A stretch of 64,000 nt of DNA from Monosporascus cannonballus (GCA_004154925.1 QJNS01000004.1:310001-374000); one strand, 5' to 3'. Shown: positions 35,374-49,252, numbered from the stretch's first letter. The notes: generated by a model not told the origin, from the letters alone. Program-made: numbers and translations.

Positions 35374-35764
35374 TTTAACAGCTCAAAGGTTTAACTAATT
35401 ATTAAAGCTCAGTCGACGAGTTTATGTTTACAGAAATATTATAGGAATCGAAATAATAAATAGAATAAATTATCACGCCTAATCATACCAAAGATATATT
35501 AAATAATTAAGTTATAAATATTAATAAGTGTTACAAACTAATATGAACTTAGTTTTGAAACTTAATAAACATATATATTTACCTTATTTATAACTTAATT
35601 ACTTATGATTACGTATCGGCTGATAATTATAATCTTTTAAGATTATCATAAATGACTAGTAATTACTAGCTTAGCAGTAATCACTTTATTTCGTGACCTG
35701 AAAGGTGGTTCGTATGATCGTTATTTAACCGTTCTTTAAAGCCGAGGCCTGTTAGATTAAAAAA
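35374..35764 (-). repeat. LTR of gypsy E (right, coding 5' side)
   Basis: Matches 8147-8534 throughout, including the AGTCGAC(A/G)AGTTTAT block and the GCCGAGGCCTGTTAGATT end that pairs with GCCGGAGCTTATCAGGTT. Most differences are transitions. The right boundary inside an A-run is uncertain by a few bases. Confidence 0.75.
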
Positions 35765-38700
35765 AACCCAATATCCATAATACTAACAGTAGTAAAAAGG
35801 TATTGGATATAAGTATTACTAAAAATATTAATTTTTCCGTAAGATATTTAATTAATACATCCTTAAATATAACGAATAACCTTGCGAATAAGTTATAAAT
35901 CTGCTTATCTGATTAATTGCTATTATTTCCGTATAAAAACGTCCAGTTATATTTAATAACAGCTTTATTACACATTTTTTAACTTATAATTTTACGTAAT
36001 ATATTAAATACAGATCATCGGTTATTTCGTAATAGGCGTACGTTTAGAATTATAACAAACAAACGATATTTCGGTACGTCGTAAGAAAATACCGAATACA
36101 GAATTTTTATTTAAAGTGCGATGATTAACAAAACCAATAATTATAAATAGATAAACGGCAAAAGATTTACCGTGTACTTAATACGTATTAATGCGCATTT
36201 TAGGAAAGTTAAACTATTTTATAATTATTTTATTGGCGAAGGAACTTCAAAATTTATTAGGTTAAGTTTAAGTGCAATTAATCGCGGTAATTTTCGTTTT
36301 CAAAATTCGTTTTAATCTAACTTAGCGCTACAAAAACCAGTAATAACGTCAGTTTTTTTTATTATATAACTGAGTGCGGAAACATTTTTTCCATTTTGGG
36401 AAATTGAGGAAGTCGTATTAACTAAATTAATATAATAGCCGAAAGTCGCTAAAAGTAAAACGGTTTAAGGAAATGGTTAAAAGTTAATTTTATAATTAAT
36501 ATATTTTCATAAATAAAACGTAAACGTTTCAATAAGCAACCAGAATAATAATAATATTAATATAGCTTATGAATTCAGTAATTTGAAATAACGCACGAGC
36601 TTATTTGCCAAGCGTAAAAAAGTTAAATATTGTTTAAAAATTAAGCAAGAGAATAATTATAAAATTAATACTAATAAAACAAAGAATAAAAAATGTTTTC
36701 TTAATATTTTCGGCCTTCATATCGATATCGAAATTATTTACATTTATAGGTATTTAGTAGAAAAACGGTGTACTATTTAGCCGTCCGTAGAATTATAGCA
36801 AATTCTTTACAATATACTTAATAATATAATTTTATAATTTTATATCAGACGACAAATAGCATTTCGGTTATTGAGTTTATTTTAATATTATATAAAGAGA
36901 TATCGGGTAGAAACTCTCTCTTTGAAAAAAATGGCCGTTATTTTAAGTACGAAATAAATATTTGACTAATATTAATATTGAAATTAATGAAAAAATTGCG
37001 TAACACATTATAGTTTCATGTTTGCCAACTTTATGCAATTTAGGGCCGCTGTACAAATGTAATAAATATTATAACCTGTTAATATATATATATATTTTTC
37101 AAGTAAAACATATTTAACAGATAATCGTATAAAGATATTGAATTAAATCCCGGCGCCACTTTTCTAGTAAAGTAAAGATAATATTTTCAAATAATTACAA
37201 TATATTTTGGTAACATATATTATTTGTATTTTTATCTTTAGCGTAATACGCTTTATTTATATTATCTTCACTATCGCAATAATTTGAAATTTTGTTCTCC
37301 GAATGAATACTATTATTTTTCGCAATTACTTATTTAATTTCGAGTTATTAAAGATATTTTCCTTACGCGCGGTTGATTCTGTTGATATAAAATTAAAATA
37401 ATCGCAAATTAATACAAATTATTAATCCTTTACTTATAATAAAACGATTTGTATTTGCGATATTATATAGGCGGAGATTGTACAAGAATTTTATGATATT
37501 TAATTTGCAAATTTACGTTTAATAGTTTAATTAGGATTATATCGAACCGTTTTGTTATTATGTCAGGCCGGTAAAGGTTTTACGAAATGTTTACGGGCTT
37601 CTTTTATATAAACCTTTTAAATAATAATTTATCGTTCTTATATATTTTGCATTTTACTACTATCATTATGAACTAATTAAACACAACATCTAAAATAATT
37701 ATTTAATACTTATTCTCTACCGTATGCAATTATATATAATATAAGCGAAATTTTAAATAATTTAATGTAATTATATTTCATGAACTCATAAAATTAAAAA
37801 GGTCAGGAAAACGAAAATAATAAAATATTTTTAAATAAATGAGAAAATTTAAAATCGGCATCAAACATTTTTAATTTATATAATAAGGAATAATGGAATC
37901 ATTTTTCTTTTCATTGCATAAAGAGCATATTTACCGTTAATTAAAACATAAAATTATTTATCTGTTAAATAGTTTATATATTAACGAAATTCTAAAACAA
38001 TATAAAAATATTAAGGATTAATTGAAATATACTTCAAATATTAAGTATATAATAAACTTTTTCATTAAGCAGATATTATATATAATTAAATATATAAGAG
38101 AAATTTCAAAATACTTTTGTTTTGAACTATGTAAAGTTATTATATTAAAATAATAGTATGTTAAAATACTATATAAATAAAGAATAATATTTTTGAATTC
38201 CGAAAAAAAAGGAAACAAATCGATTGTTTTAAGAGAAAATAAATGAATAAATAATATTTTACTTAAAACTAGACATCATGATTAATTAATAAAGTCTTTT
38301 TAAACTTAATTTATATTAAATCCTTTAGCGTTATTTTATATATCTTTATTTCGTTTATCCATTTTTTTCAATTTCGTATATTTATATTTCCGCGTTTTGC
38401 TGCGCCCTTTTTTACGCCTTTTTAATATCTTTTTCCACGTTTTTTGTTAAGCTTTTATTTTTCGTTATATTAAAACGATTTATTTATTCTTTTCTTTTTT
38501 TGGCACGTTTAAGAATAACGGTAGCGGCGGCAGAAGGTGTCTTTCGAGCGGTTTCCCTTTTTCGGCTTTAATACGATAAACAAATTTCTGTTTTAAGTTA
38601 TAATTATAGCTTAAATATATTAACCCACGTCATTTGAAAATATCAATTACAGAATATATTGTGTTTTATACTTCTTTTTATCCTATACAATATTACGGTT

Positions 38701-39796
38701 GGACTATAAATATTTTAGTATAAACAGAATTACAGTAAGATATAAATATCTTTTACTTAAAGCGTTTTGCGCCTATAATATATTAAATAGAAATTGTTAT
38801 TTTAAAAGACAATAACTAAGAAATATCACGCAGTTTTTTGTAATAGGTTCAAAGAATTTAATTAAATCCGTATAAGCTTTTTAAATTCCATTATAAAATC
38901 ATCACGGTTAATTTGTGGGAACGGTAATCGGCCGATTATTAAATTCTCCCCTTTTTAGTGTATCCTGATTTTTCGTAACAAATTATTTAAATGAAACTAA
39001 AAAACAGTTATAAAACAATCCGGCGTTATATTTACGTTAAGATTTAAGCTTTTTATAATCAGTTTCTTTAAAGGGTTCCGCTTCGCGAAAAGTTTTGATT
39101 TTAATTATACTACATTATCTCATAATCTTTTAGCATATTAAGTTTCTAGACCAGTCAATATTTTAAGTTAACTAGGATATACAACACGCAATGGTTTCTG
39201 TTAGGTAAGTTTATAACTAATAGATTACGGGATAAAAAAAAGGTCTCATAATATACTTTTTAGCATTTCGGTTAACCTAATTTGGTTCGTTTCCTGGCTT
39301 GTTATAAGTGTACAAACGCTAGTTTAGATCTAATAATTCGTAAATGACATTCATACGTTAACGTAACGCTAAAAGGGCGTACAAAAATATATTATGCTAA
39401 TTAAAAAAATGTTATAAGGTTACATTTAAATATATTAAGTCTTGATAAAAAAGGAAAAGGCTTTAATGAACTTCGTCAGGAAAAAGAACGTTTTAAAAAA
39501 TAAACCATAACTAATAATAGTACCTATTAACCCATACGTATTTTTCAATTTCTTTAAATTGTTTCATTATTATTTCAACCTTTTTTTTACTCGGATTATT
39601 TTATTATTTTGTTTTAGTTAAGTCCTATAACTAATCTTTTTATTATAAACTAATAATTATTATTTGATATTTGCCAAAATACAGTGAGAATATTAGGAAT
39701 ATAATTTTACTATTAATTCTTTTTATAAAGAAATATTCAAAACATAAAGACGCCTCTTAAATCCCGCCATTAATTGTGAGATAACGAGGGTGCAAC
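35765..39796. other. Unclassified RIP-decayed sequence left of gypsy D
   Basis: About 4 kb of AT-rich sequence with no open frame over about 66 codons. It does not match the gypsy or copia copies of the window. One transposase-like patch is listed separately (38330-38500). Somewhat GC-richer islands lie at 37560-37600 and 38380-38580. It is probably older transposon DNA into which E and D inserted. Confidence 0.45.
38330..38500 (-). pseudogene. Possible pogo/Fot1-type transposase C-terminal remnant
   Basis: On the minus strand one frame reads NRFNITKNKSLTKNVEKDIK, then KA, a stop, KRAQQNAEI, a stop, IYEIEKNG and RYIK. Fungal Fot1/pogo transposases end with a similar block: LTKGAE followed by a helix with AxxLAxEN, then a basic KRxxRxxYI stretch. 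The interrupting stops are all TAA, as RIP would make from CAA. Similarity is by pattern only, and the catalytic part upstream is not readable. Confidence 0.35.
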
Positions 39797-40192
39797 TGTG
39801 ACGGCTAGGGGGTTTAACCAACTATTAAACCTTAGTCGTACGGGTTTATGTTAACAGGAGTATCGTGGGAATCTGAGCAATAGATACAATAATCGTATTA
39901 CGTCTCGTAATTCCAAGGGTGCCTTGGGAAAGGATATTATAGTGCAAACTGAAACTATCTAAATTGTGGAGATAATAAGCATATATATTTTCGTTCTGGC
40001 TTAAAGTACTTAAGCAGTTGAAACTTTTAAGCCCGTAAAGCCCTTTAAGTTCCTTTGCCGGCTTAAAGGGTTTAAGGTACTTAATATCTTAAAATCTTGA
40101 AGGCGGTTACGTAATTGTTTGACGATAATCGGGGTTTGTTTTTTCGTAATTCCAACCGTCCAGTAAAATATTAAAACCGTTAAATCATAATA
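39797..40192 (-). repeat. LTR of gypsy D (left, coding 3' side)
   Basis: 396 bp from TGTGACGGCTAGG to ATCATAATA. Shares the A-type U3 with CTTAAAGGGTTTAAGG blocks. Confidence 0.92.
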
Positions 40193-42251
40193 CGATTTCT
40201 CTTTTTCCAAAATTTTTATCCTTAAAGATCAAATTATTCGTTTATTATTATTAATACGTAACCTTTTTTTATTTTCGTCGTATCGAATTACGTAAAGAAA
40301 TCTCGTTTTTATAAACGTATTAATGCTTTTATGTTATAAAATATATTAAATATTTTTGTTTGAAAATATATTTTTGTTTTCGTTTTAAAAAAAAAGTTAT
40401 AAAGTACAACGTTATGCGAATTTCTTTAAAATATACGCGTTATATTTAATATGCCGGTTTTTATAATATTTTTAAATCTTAAAAAATTAAATATTAAAAA
40501 CTTTTAAAGAAAGAAAATCGATTAAAATATAAAAAAGAATAAATTCGTAAAACGCTAAAAATAACTGCCAATAAGTGAAATCGTTTCTGAAAATAAAGGC
40601 GGTTACTTTGTTATCGTAATATTGAAATATTTCATCGAAATATTGAAAGCGCTGAAATTATGGAAAAATTTAAATATTTCAAAAAAAATAAAAATAATTA
40701 AAGGCCGCCGTTATAATTATTCTATTACCGTAGGCCGCAGCCGATAGGCCCAATATCTTGGTTATTAATTAGTCGGTTATTAATTAAAACGCGTGTATTA
40801 TCATTAATAAAATTCTTTTAATAAGCGTTAAACGTCATTAAGACTTTTAGCTGGTTTTTAAATATTTTCGGAATCAGGGTATTTTTTTCTGCTAAAATAG
40901 GTACTGGGTAAACCCGTTTTGTTTTCGTATATCGAAGATTTTTTCTAGCTTATATGCTTATTCGTTTTTTATTTTTACGTTATTTTATATTGTATATATC
41001 TCAAATATATCTATTATTAATTTAAATAAAAACCCGCAAAAAATTTAAATATAATTTAATTTTTGATAAAAATCTTAATTTATAATTATTTTTTGAAATG
41101 TTTTTGATAATTTTGTAAGGGCCGATATATTTAAAATCGAGCTTTTTGTTAAATCTTTTTAATTGGATAATTTTGGCCCCCAGGAAAATTCTTTCCCCTT
41201 TTTTCGCAAATTAATCTTTCTAGTTGTTTTAATTATAGTATTTATTTATTTAATTCTATACGAGTTCCAGTCCCGTTTTTATATTTTAATATAATTATTA
41301 TAGTTATTTTAATATAGGCCTCAGTTTCATATTAATTGAATTATTATCATATATTTCTTGATAAATTTGTAAATTAAAACTAAAATTTACTTTCGTTGAT
41401 ATTATTTTAGTATTATTATAATAACTGGTGTTATAAATTAATTACGGAATTTAAGATTTTTTAACTTGATTATTATATTCATAATTAATATAATATCGTA
41501 AATAAGCTTTTAACATTTGGTTTGTCCGTTTTATTTATTTATCTGTTTAAAGTTTAAATATTTTAGATAATTTATGATTTATGCCGACTTATATTATATA
41601 ACTCTACGAAATTTTAAATACTAATATGGATTTTTTATTTAAAATAACATTTTTTAATAACCAGTATTTGTTAAAAATATAGTTAAGAAAAATATATATT
41701 ATTTATTTGGAGTTGGTATTTTCATAATATGGCGAAAAATAGGAACTTTTCGTAAATTGGTCTACGATTGAGAAAATACTATCGTAATATATTCTCGTAA
41801 CTGGATTTTCTCACATAAAAAATTCGGTAATAAAATCGAATATAACTAAATAGTATAGTTATTTTACGATTCATAATAGCCGCAATTGTCTATATGGTTT
41901 ATATCGTCGAATTTGAGCTTTGGCGCAAATATCGTATTATCGTATAATTTTTTGTGTGGTTAATTATATTTTAAGAAAGAAATATATGCATTAAAGCGAT
42001 TTTAAAGTTTTATAAATTCCTGGATATCCGTATAACTAATATTCGTCTATTTTTCGTATTAAATTGTTCTGGTATTTCTTTAAAATTTATATCTTACCTG
42101 TTTTTTGTTTTCTGGGAAAGATTTATTATATTGTTAGATTTTTTAATCTATATCGAAAGGTATTCCCTGAAACATCGTAATTTATCGTAAATGTAAATAT
42201 TTTTTATAATAATATTAAAAATTATATGATTAATTTTAATTAATTTCTTTA

Positions 42252-42503
42252 TTATTCTTTAGGCCTCTTTTGTAAATAATAACAAAGTCGAAATTCGCCA
42301 ATTCTTCTGCGTATCGAAATTATTATTTTATAAAATTCCTTAATTATGGTAAAATGGGTAAAACTATGATAATTTATATAAATCTTAATTTGGTGCAAAT
42401 TTCCTTTTAGAAAATACCTACATTTTGGAAATATTATAATAATGGCCATAAATTCCTTATCTAGAACATTATAATTCAATTTGGTTTTTTTTAATTTGAT
42501 CAA
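42252..42503 (-). pseudogene. Gypsy D RNase H remnant
   Basis: An 83-codon open stretch on the minus strand includes KLNYNVLDKEFMAIIIIF, CRYFLKGNLHQIKIYINYHS and RRRIGEFRLCYYLQKRP. The order matches the gypsy RNase H block (NYxxxDKExLAIV, WRHYLEG, VxTDHxxL, RWxxxLxxFxFxIxYRPGK). The Asp of TDH is Asn, a G-to-A change. It is only a surviving piece of pol, not a gene. Confidence 0.9.
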
Positions 42504-45500
42504 AAATAGAGAGCAAGGTATAATTTAGTTTAATTATTTCGTTATCCGATTATTACGTTTAATACGTAATCCGAAATATCGGTTTTTAATTTAACGGGAC
42601 GGTTTAAATCGTATATAATTATTATTAACTTATTAATTATTATATTCTTAATATTCTGGAATATCCTTTCTATATTTAACCTTTATTCAAACTTTTTTTA
42701 AGTAAAATTTATTAAGGATATAATTATTTTGCTAAAATTTCGAATAAGTTTCTGGTAGTAAATAATGAATTTAAAAAATACTTACATATCTTTTAACGGT
42801 CGTTAACGTTTGTTGTTCTATAATTATAATGATTTTCTTAAATCTTATTTTAATATGTTCTAAAATATTAATATATTTTAAATATTTGATTTTTCATTTA
42901 TAGAATTAACTTTTTCTGTATTAAGAAATAACATTACGTTTTGTAAAGCTTAAAAAACCTTATAAACGTATTTTACGTATGTTTTCTTTTGTTTTTGAAA
43001 AAATAAGAATGTTGTCGAGATAACATATAACGAAAATATTAGGTATTTCCGTAACATATATTTTATTGTCCGCTAAAGATTATTAATACGTTTATAAATC
43101 TCATTAATGTAAATAAATATTTAGATAATCTGTATTTCGCTTTAAAGCTTATTTTTTATTTGTATTCTTTTTTAATTTTAATAAAATTATATTTATCTTT
43201 AAGATCGAATACTACAAATTATTTAATCCCGTAAAATCGGTTTTTTATTTCGGTAATTAAGGCTAATAATATGCGATTTTTAATAATTATATTGTTTAAT
43301 TATTAATAATTAATTACAAATTGCATTTTTTCATGCTTTTTAGTTACGAACAATATAATATATCCTATTAATAACCTAAAAGGTCGAATTTATCCTTTTC
43401 GTAACTGATTTTCCAGGTATTCTTTAAAAATGCGTAAATTAATTCCGTTAAAATTATAAATAACGTAAAACTTTGTCGAAAATTCTTCCTTAAGAATTAT
43501 TTATTAATTTTATTCGTTATGTTCTAATAATTTCGTATCGAATTCCTTCTTAAAAACCTGCTTATATCTATAGTATTATAATAATATAATTATAAAATTT
43601 TTTAACCTTTAGAATTATTATTAATTTGCATCGTTATTTATTTATTTTATTTTTATTTTGATATTAATAATATCTTATATGTCTTTAGTGTTTGTTTTTT
43701 TAAATATTTTATCGCTTTAGGTAATCAGGTTTTTATTATATTTTTATACTTGCCTTTATCATTATTATCGATCGAATATCAAGATTTTATATTTTTTGCA
43801 CTTGTGAATAAAAAATAAAATTAATTTTATTTAGTTCATTTTTTCGTCAATCAAAATTCCGTGTTGGCGTATCCATAATAATTCTAAGATTATATCATAA
43901 TTTCCGAATAAAATAATATCGAAATTAAATTTATAAAATTGTCTGGAAATAAAAATCTCGAAATAATTAATTTCGCGTCTAAGTTTTCCGTTATTGTAAT
44001 CTAATTTGTAACTTTTATTATTTATCGTTCTACAAATTTTTAATTTATATTTTTATGATAATTTTAATTGATTAACCATATTCAATATAATATAATTACC
44101 GCTAAAAATTCCCGAATTTATTATTATGTTTTATTAATACGTTTCGATTTATATATTTAAAATAATAAAGTTATTTATATTTTTTATTATCCCTTCAATG
44201 TTTTTTTGGAATTTCTTTTTAATTTCTTTAAATTTCGTTCGCCTGCGGCGTTTTTGGGAACAATTTTCTTTTAAGTTTTATTTGAATTTATTAAAATTTA
44301 TTCATATTTGTTCGTTTCACGTACTAAATTACTATATTTATCCTTATTGCCGCCATATTATTTTTTCGAATTATATTAATGATTTTTGATTTTGTTATAA
44401 TTGTTTTATTAATAACCATTTTCTATATTTGCGATTACATCCTATTGTTCGTTATTTAAATTATTGTTCTAAAGTCTTTTATAAATTAACATATCTTTTC
44501 CATAATAATCTTTTTTTAAAGATTTATTATAAATACTAATTGACAATAAATGTTCATAATATTTTTTTAGTAATAACCTTTTATTATGTCTTGGATTAGC
44601 TTTGTTTCCGTTCAATAATTATATTATTTATAATAATAAACATTATCCTTTTATAAATATTACTTTCTATCTAGCTAGCGTTTTATTTTAGGTAATTGCT
44701 GGATATTTCTTAGGATTATAATTGGAAAATAGTAATAATATTACTTATTGTTTTTATTGTTTCTAATATAAGTTGCAAAATTAAATTCTCAATAATATAT
44801 ACGCGTAATTTATCCGTAAATATATTATTATTATTATTCGTAATTAAGATATTTTTGTCTTTAATAATATATAATATGTATTTTGCCATATTAATGAAAG
44901 ATTCTGAGATTAACATCTTTTATTTAATTTCAATATTTGTATAATTATCTTTATAATATTTTTTATTACGTTTGCAATATTCGTTAAGCTAATTTTTTGG
45001 TTTTTTGTAATTTTCGTCCAATTGTTTATCGTAATAATTCTTATTAAATGTTTTGCTATAAGCGACCTGGTACGTACTTGAGCAGAATTATATTAATAAT
45101 TTATTTTTATTTTTCTAATGTTTTGGACGATCTTTTTGGTATAAGTTTCTAATTATCTTAATAGGGTTTCTTAGGTACTTTATACTATATTGCCTTTTGT
45201 CCTATCTTATTGCAATTATAGCATTTAATCTAGCTCTAGTCGTTTTTGTAAATAATTCCTAGTCCTATAAATTCTGGTTTTATATCGTAAAAAGTATTGC
45301 CGTATCGAAAGGCGCTGGTATTAGCCATATATTGGGATTTGTTATTATTTTTTTTAATACCTTTAATAAATTACGCATATTATCAACCGTTAATGTTAAT
45401 TATTGAAATTATATAATGCGATAAATAATTAAAATAATCGAATTTAAAAATTGCTTTTGGCACTTTTTAAGGCCTTAAAAACTTTTAATATTCATATTTC

Positions 45501-46250
45501 CTATCTTTAATTTAAGTTAGTTATTAATTAAATTAAAATATTATCTTAATTAAATATTAAATCTTTTTTGACGTAATTATTAAATTTGTATTTCGGCTTT
45601 TATTTTTTCGTTTACTATTCCGAAAGTTTTCGTTAATATTTGCTCGAATTATTTATAATTATTATAAATTCGCATTATTTCAGGGCTCCGTTTTTCAATT
45701 AATAAAATAATATATTTTTTATAACGGGCTTAAACCAAAAAACTGTATTTGTTGTAAATTATTTAATTACAAATTTACCTTATATAATAAACTTAATAAA
45801 TTAAATAAAGAAATACCCGAACCAAATTTAGCATTACATTAAAAATAATTATAATTTAGTCAAGGTTTTATTAAAATATTTTAATATAACAAAAATTTAA
45901 GGATTTCTTTTGGTTTTTTAATAAAATTTAATTAAATAATTTCCCTTATTCGAAAAGGTTTCCCGGTTTTAGAAATATTTCTTGTTTTTTTAAATTTCTT
46001 ATTAACGGCTTAAGAAATATCGTAAAATTATGATTCTTTTTTTAAGTTGCATAATGCGTTTGCTCATTATATCTCAGCGTTAAAAGCTTTTTTCGCGAAA
46101 AAAACGAAAATTTTTTAAAAACAAAATTATTTTAATATCTTGATAATTAAGGATTTAATAAATAAATTTTTCGGATTATTTATTAATAAAGATAATATTA
46201 CTCAATATTATTTAAAATTTAATAATATTATTAAATAAATATTTGTAACG

Positions 46251-46646
46251 TATAACGGCTAAAAGGTTTAATTAATTATTAAACTTTAATTATACGGATT
46301 TGTATTAATAAAAATGTCGTAAACACCTAAATAATGAATATAATAATTATATTAGGTTTCGTAATTTTAAACATATTTTAAATAATGATATTATATTATA
46401 ATTTAAAATTATTTAAATTATAGAAATAATAAAAATATATATTTTTGTTTTGGTTTAAGGTATTTAAACGGTTTAAACCTTTAAGCCCGTTAAGGCCTTT
46501 AAGCTTTTTTACCGGCTTAAAGGGCTCAAGGTGCTTGGCATCTTAAGACCTTTAAGCCGGTTACGTAACTTCTTGGCGATGGTCGGGGTTTGTCTTTTCG
46601 TGGCCCCGACCGTCTACAAGGAAGCCAAGACCGTAAGGTCATTAGA
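46251..46646 (-). repeat. LTR of gypsy D (right, coding 5' side)
   Basis: 396 bp from TATAACGGC to GGTCATTAGA. The U3 half (46450-46640) is much less mutated, with CCCCGACCGTCTACAAGG and GGCTTAAAGGGCTCAAGG preserved, while the other half is almost pure A/T. Confidence 0.9.
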
Positions 46647-46651
46647 GCAAC

Positions 46652-49252
46652 GCTAGCCACAATACCAAAAGGTCAGCAATTCCAAACCCCATTTGGGGTT
46701 TAGACACTCTAATTGACCTTATAAGGACTAGCTGTGAATTCAATCACATTGATAACAATACTCGGGAAATTAACAATTTAGAAAATAACAAAAATAATGG
46801 TTTTAAAATATACAATAATAAAATTCGATAACAATTTAATTAAAAACTGAATTAAAAACCTAATTGATACATTAGCCGGAGTCGGACTAGAATATTTAGC
46901 AAACAATTTACTTATCGGTTTATATAATAAAGATTTTGTTATGGGATACCGGATAAATTTGCATTATCCTTATCCCTATTAAACGTACAACGAAAAATTA
47001 GGTGGATTTTCACGTCATTAACAAAACCTATTTTCAGTACCGAAACCGATTTAAAGAAAAACGGGTAAAATAATTTCGATGACAATTCTAGTTTGCAAAA
47101 AACGTTAACTTGGAAAATAAAGTTAAGTCGAAAAAGCTTTATTCATATTTAATGGAATTACTCGTTTTTCGTAATATTGGGATAAATTCATATAACTTTG
47201 TAATCGATATACTAGCAAGCCAAAACTTAAGCGCCGTCATTACAGTTAATATTTAATCCATCTAACGTTTCTTCAAAATAGCGGAATAAATTTAATAAAA
47301 AAACATTTAGCTATTAGATCTTATAAAAAAGAAATAAAGCAATCGGAACAGATTATTCGCAACAATTTACGCGATATAATTACGATATATAAATAAACAT
47401 AAAATAATCGTAAAATAATTGAATAAAATTTTATCAATATATTTTTAAAACCAGAGAGTAACTAATGTATTTGATGTTTATATAATGAATTTAAGTAATT
47501 TTTTTAAATCTCAGTATTTACTTACTGAAAATCTATTAAACCTGTATTTTCGGGCGCTTATATTATAGTATGCTCCGATTTTCCAGCAGCCAGGTATTAA
47601 AATTTATCTGAATTACGTAAATAAATTCCTTAATATTTTTATTAAATAAAAAATTAGTAAAAGTTTTGCAAAATTTTATATATCTATAAATTACGATATA
47701 TAGAAGGTAGCTGATTTTATATTTGCATTTTAAAAGATAACTATTTACTTAATTAATTATATATAGTAAAACGTTTATTTTCTGGTCGATATTCAAATAT
47801 ATGCGAACAAAGGATTGAAATCGAACGGCGACAAATTGTTAAAAAACCTTTGACTAACTAATCGATTTTGCGTTTTTATTGCCGACAATAGACCTAGCCT
47901 TTTCCAGGATTTTATACGCAAATAATTACGTAATAACTTGGTAACCGGTTCACATAGTCGCAAAAATTCTGCTATTTTTTATGGGTTATATATATTATAA
48001 TGAGCTTTCTATGATATTTTTGTTATTTGTGGCATAAAGCCGATTTCCAAATCAGAAAAACACCTTGAGGATTCCGGCTAAGAAAGAAATAAGCCTGTTT
48101 AACTAGGAAAACAATCTAGACGGTTTACTTAAAGAAATTATGATCGAATTCGTAAGTTTTCCTTAAAATAATCATAAAATAATTCCGCCAGTTAATGGCA
48201 TAATTGCGAATTTTTATTACCTAGATTTATTTCCGCATTAAGCGATGAACACTTTTTCTTAGCATTTAATAAGCAGTAATTAATAACAAAATACTGTATA
48301 ATAAACATATATTTTAAATAGTTCGCGATATATAATACCGTTAAAATTTACGTATATATCTTTTATTTCGTGCGAAAGAATGGTAGCCTGTTTTCGAACG
48401 TTTTGTACACGTTGACCCTATATTACATAAATATCATCATTAACTTTCTTCTAAGAGTCGCTAATTAGTATATTACTTTTTCGATATTTACAAATATTTT
48501 ATTTAGATAACGAATAATTTTGCCGTATTTCACGCAAATTACTTCAGCATTATAATTACTAAGTATGAAAATATAGTTAAATATTTTAGGAAATGTTTAT
48601 ATTATATTAAAGCTAAATGTTCTAATATTTGTCCAGATAAGGTATTAAAAAAGGAGGATAAATGATAAATTAAGGGAAGCTTTCGTCTATACATGATAAA
48701 GATCGACCGTTTATATAGTTACAGCTTTTGCGAAAAAGTACGATACTTACGACTAGCAAAATCTACAAATATACCTGTAAATATTTTAAATATAACTGTA
48801 AACTGGTTTATTTATTAACATTATATTACTCCTTATCTTAACGTACGGTCATCATGTTTCGAGATTATTTTACTCGCTAGTAATATTAATTTAATTTGGA
48901 TTTTTTACAAAAAAGAAATCTATAAAAAACTTATATAAAGCTTAAAGCAAATATATAAAACGTACTAGCAGAATTACGATAAGAAAAATATGTCTAGGTT
49001 TAACGTAATATTTTAAATACCAAACCGGTTTAAGTTTACCGAAATAATATTATTAAATTCGACTCCTGAAAAGCGGATTTAATTCTATACCGTATCCATA
49101 AAGCTTAAAAGATTAGTATTAATAAATAATCTAGCTACGAACGGAAGTTTTTCTTGCTGTTATATAAATTATTTTCTAATTATTTCAAATACATATAGAT
49201 ATTAATTAAAATATTCTAGGATTTCGGCACAGGATTTACAATTTTTTACTTT
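46652..49252. other. Unclassified RIP-decayed sequence right of gypsy D
   Basis: Before D inserted this was joined to the sequence ending at 39796. The first 100 bases (46652-46750) keep normal base use and include a perfect hairpin; the rest is AT-rich with no readable frame. I find no match to the gypsy or copia copies here. Confidence 0.45.
46684..46701. repeat. Perfect short hairpin
   Basis: AAACCCCA, a two-base loop TT, then TGGGGTTT. It lies 35 bases right of gypsy D in a small patch of non-decayed sequence. Possibly part of a terminal or subterminal repeat of an older DNA transposon. Confidence 0.6.

Larger units (their letters stand above)
8147..35764 (-). mobile_element. Gypsy-type LTR retrotransposon E, outermost shell, RIP-inactivated
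   Basis: Both LTRs are recognisable (8147-8534 and 35374-35764). The element is cut into pieces by later insertions: 8535-12150, 24518-24553, 24704-24821, 31717-33715 and 35113-35373. Adding these pieces and the LTRs gives about 6.8 kb, the same as gypsy A, C and D. The pieces are colinear with gypsy A; for example the sequence ending at 24821 and resuming at 31722 matches an uninterrupted stretch of A around 28900. Orientation is minus, as for A. Every frame is full of stops. A possible TSD (taatc left, aaccc right) is not convincing, so the exact right end is approximate. Confidence 0.85.
39797..46646 (-). mobile_element. Gypsy-type LTR retrotransposon D, RIP-inactivated
   Basis: A complete 6,850 bp element with LTRs of 396 bp and perfect TSD gcaac at 39792-39796 and 46647-46651. 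The minus-strand polypurine tract GGAAAAAGAGAAATCG lies beside the left LTR. The RNase H remnant on the minus strand (42252-42503) fixes the coding strand. Internal order and spacing match gypsy A. Confidence 0.94.

Noticed and set aside
8142..35769. TSD for gypsy E (taatc / aaccc)
   Set aside because: The two differ by more than RIP transitions and the right LTR end is within an A-run.
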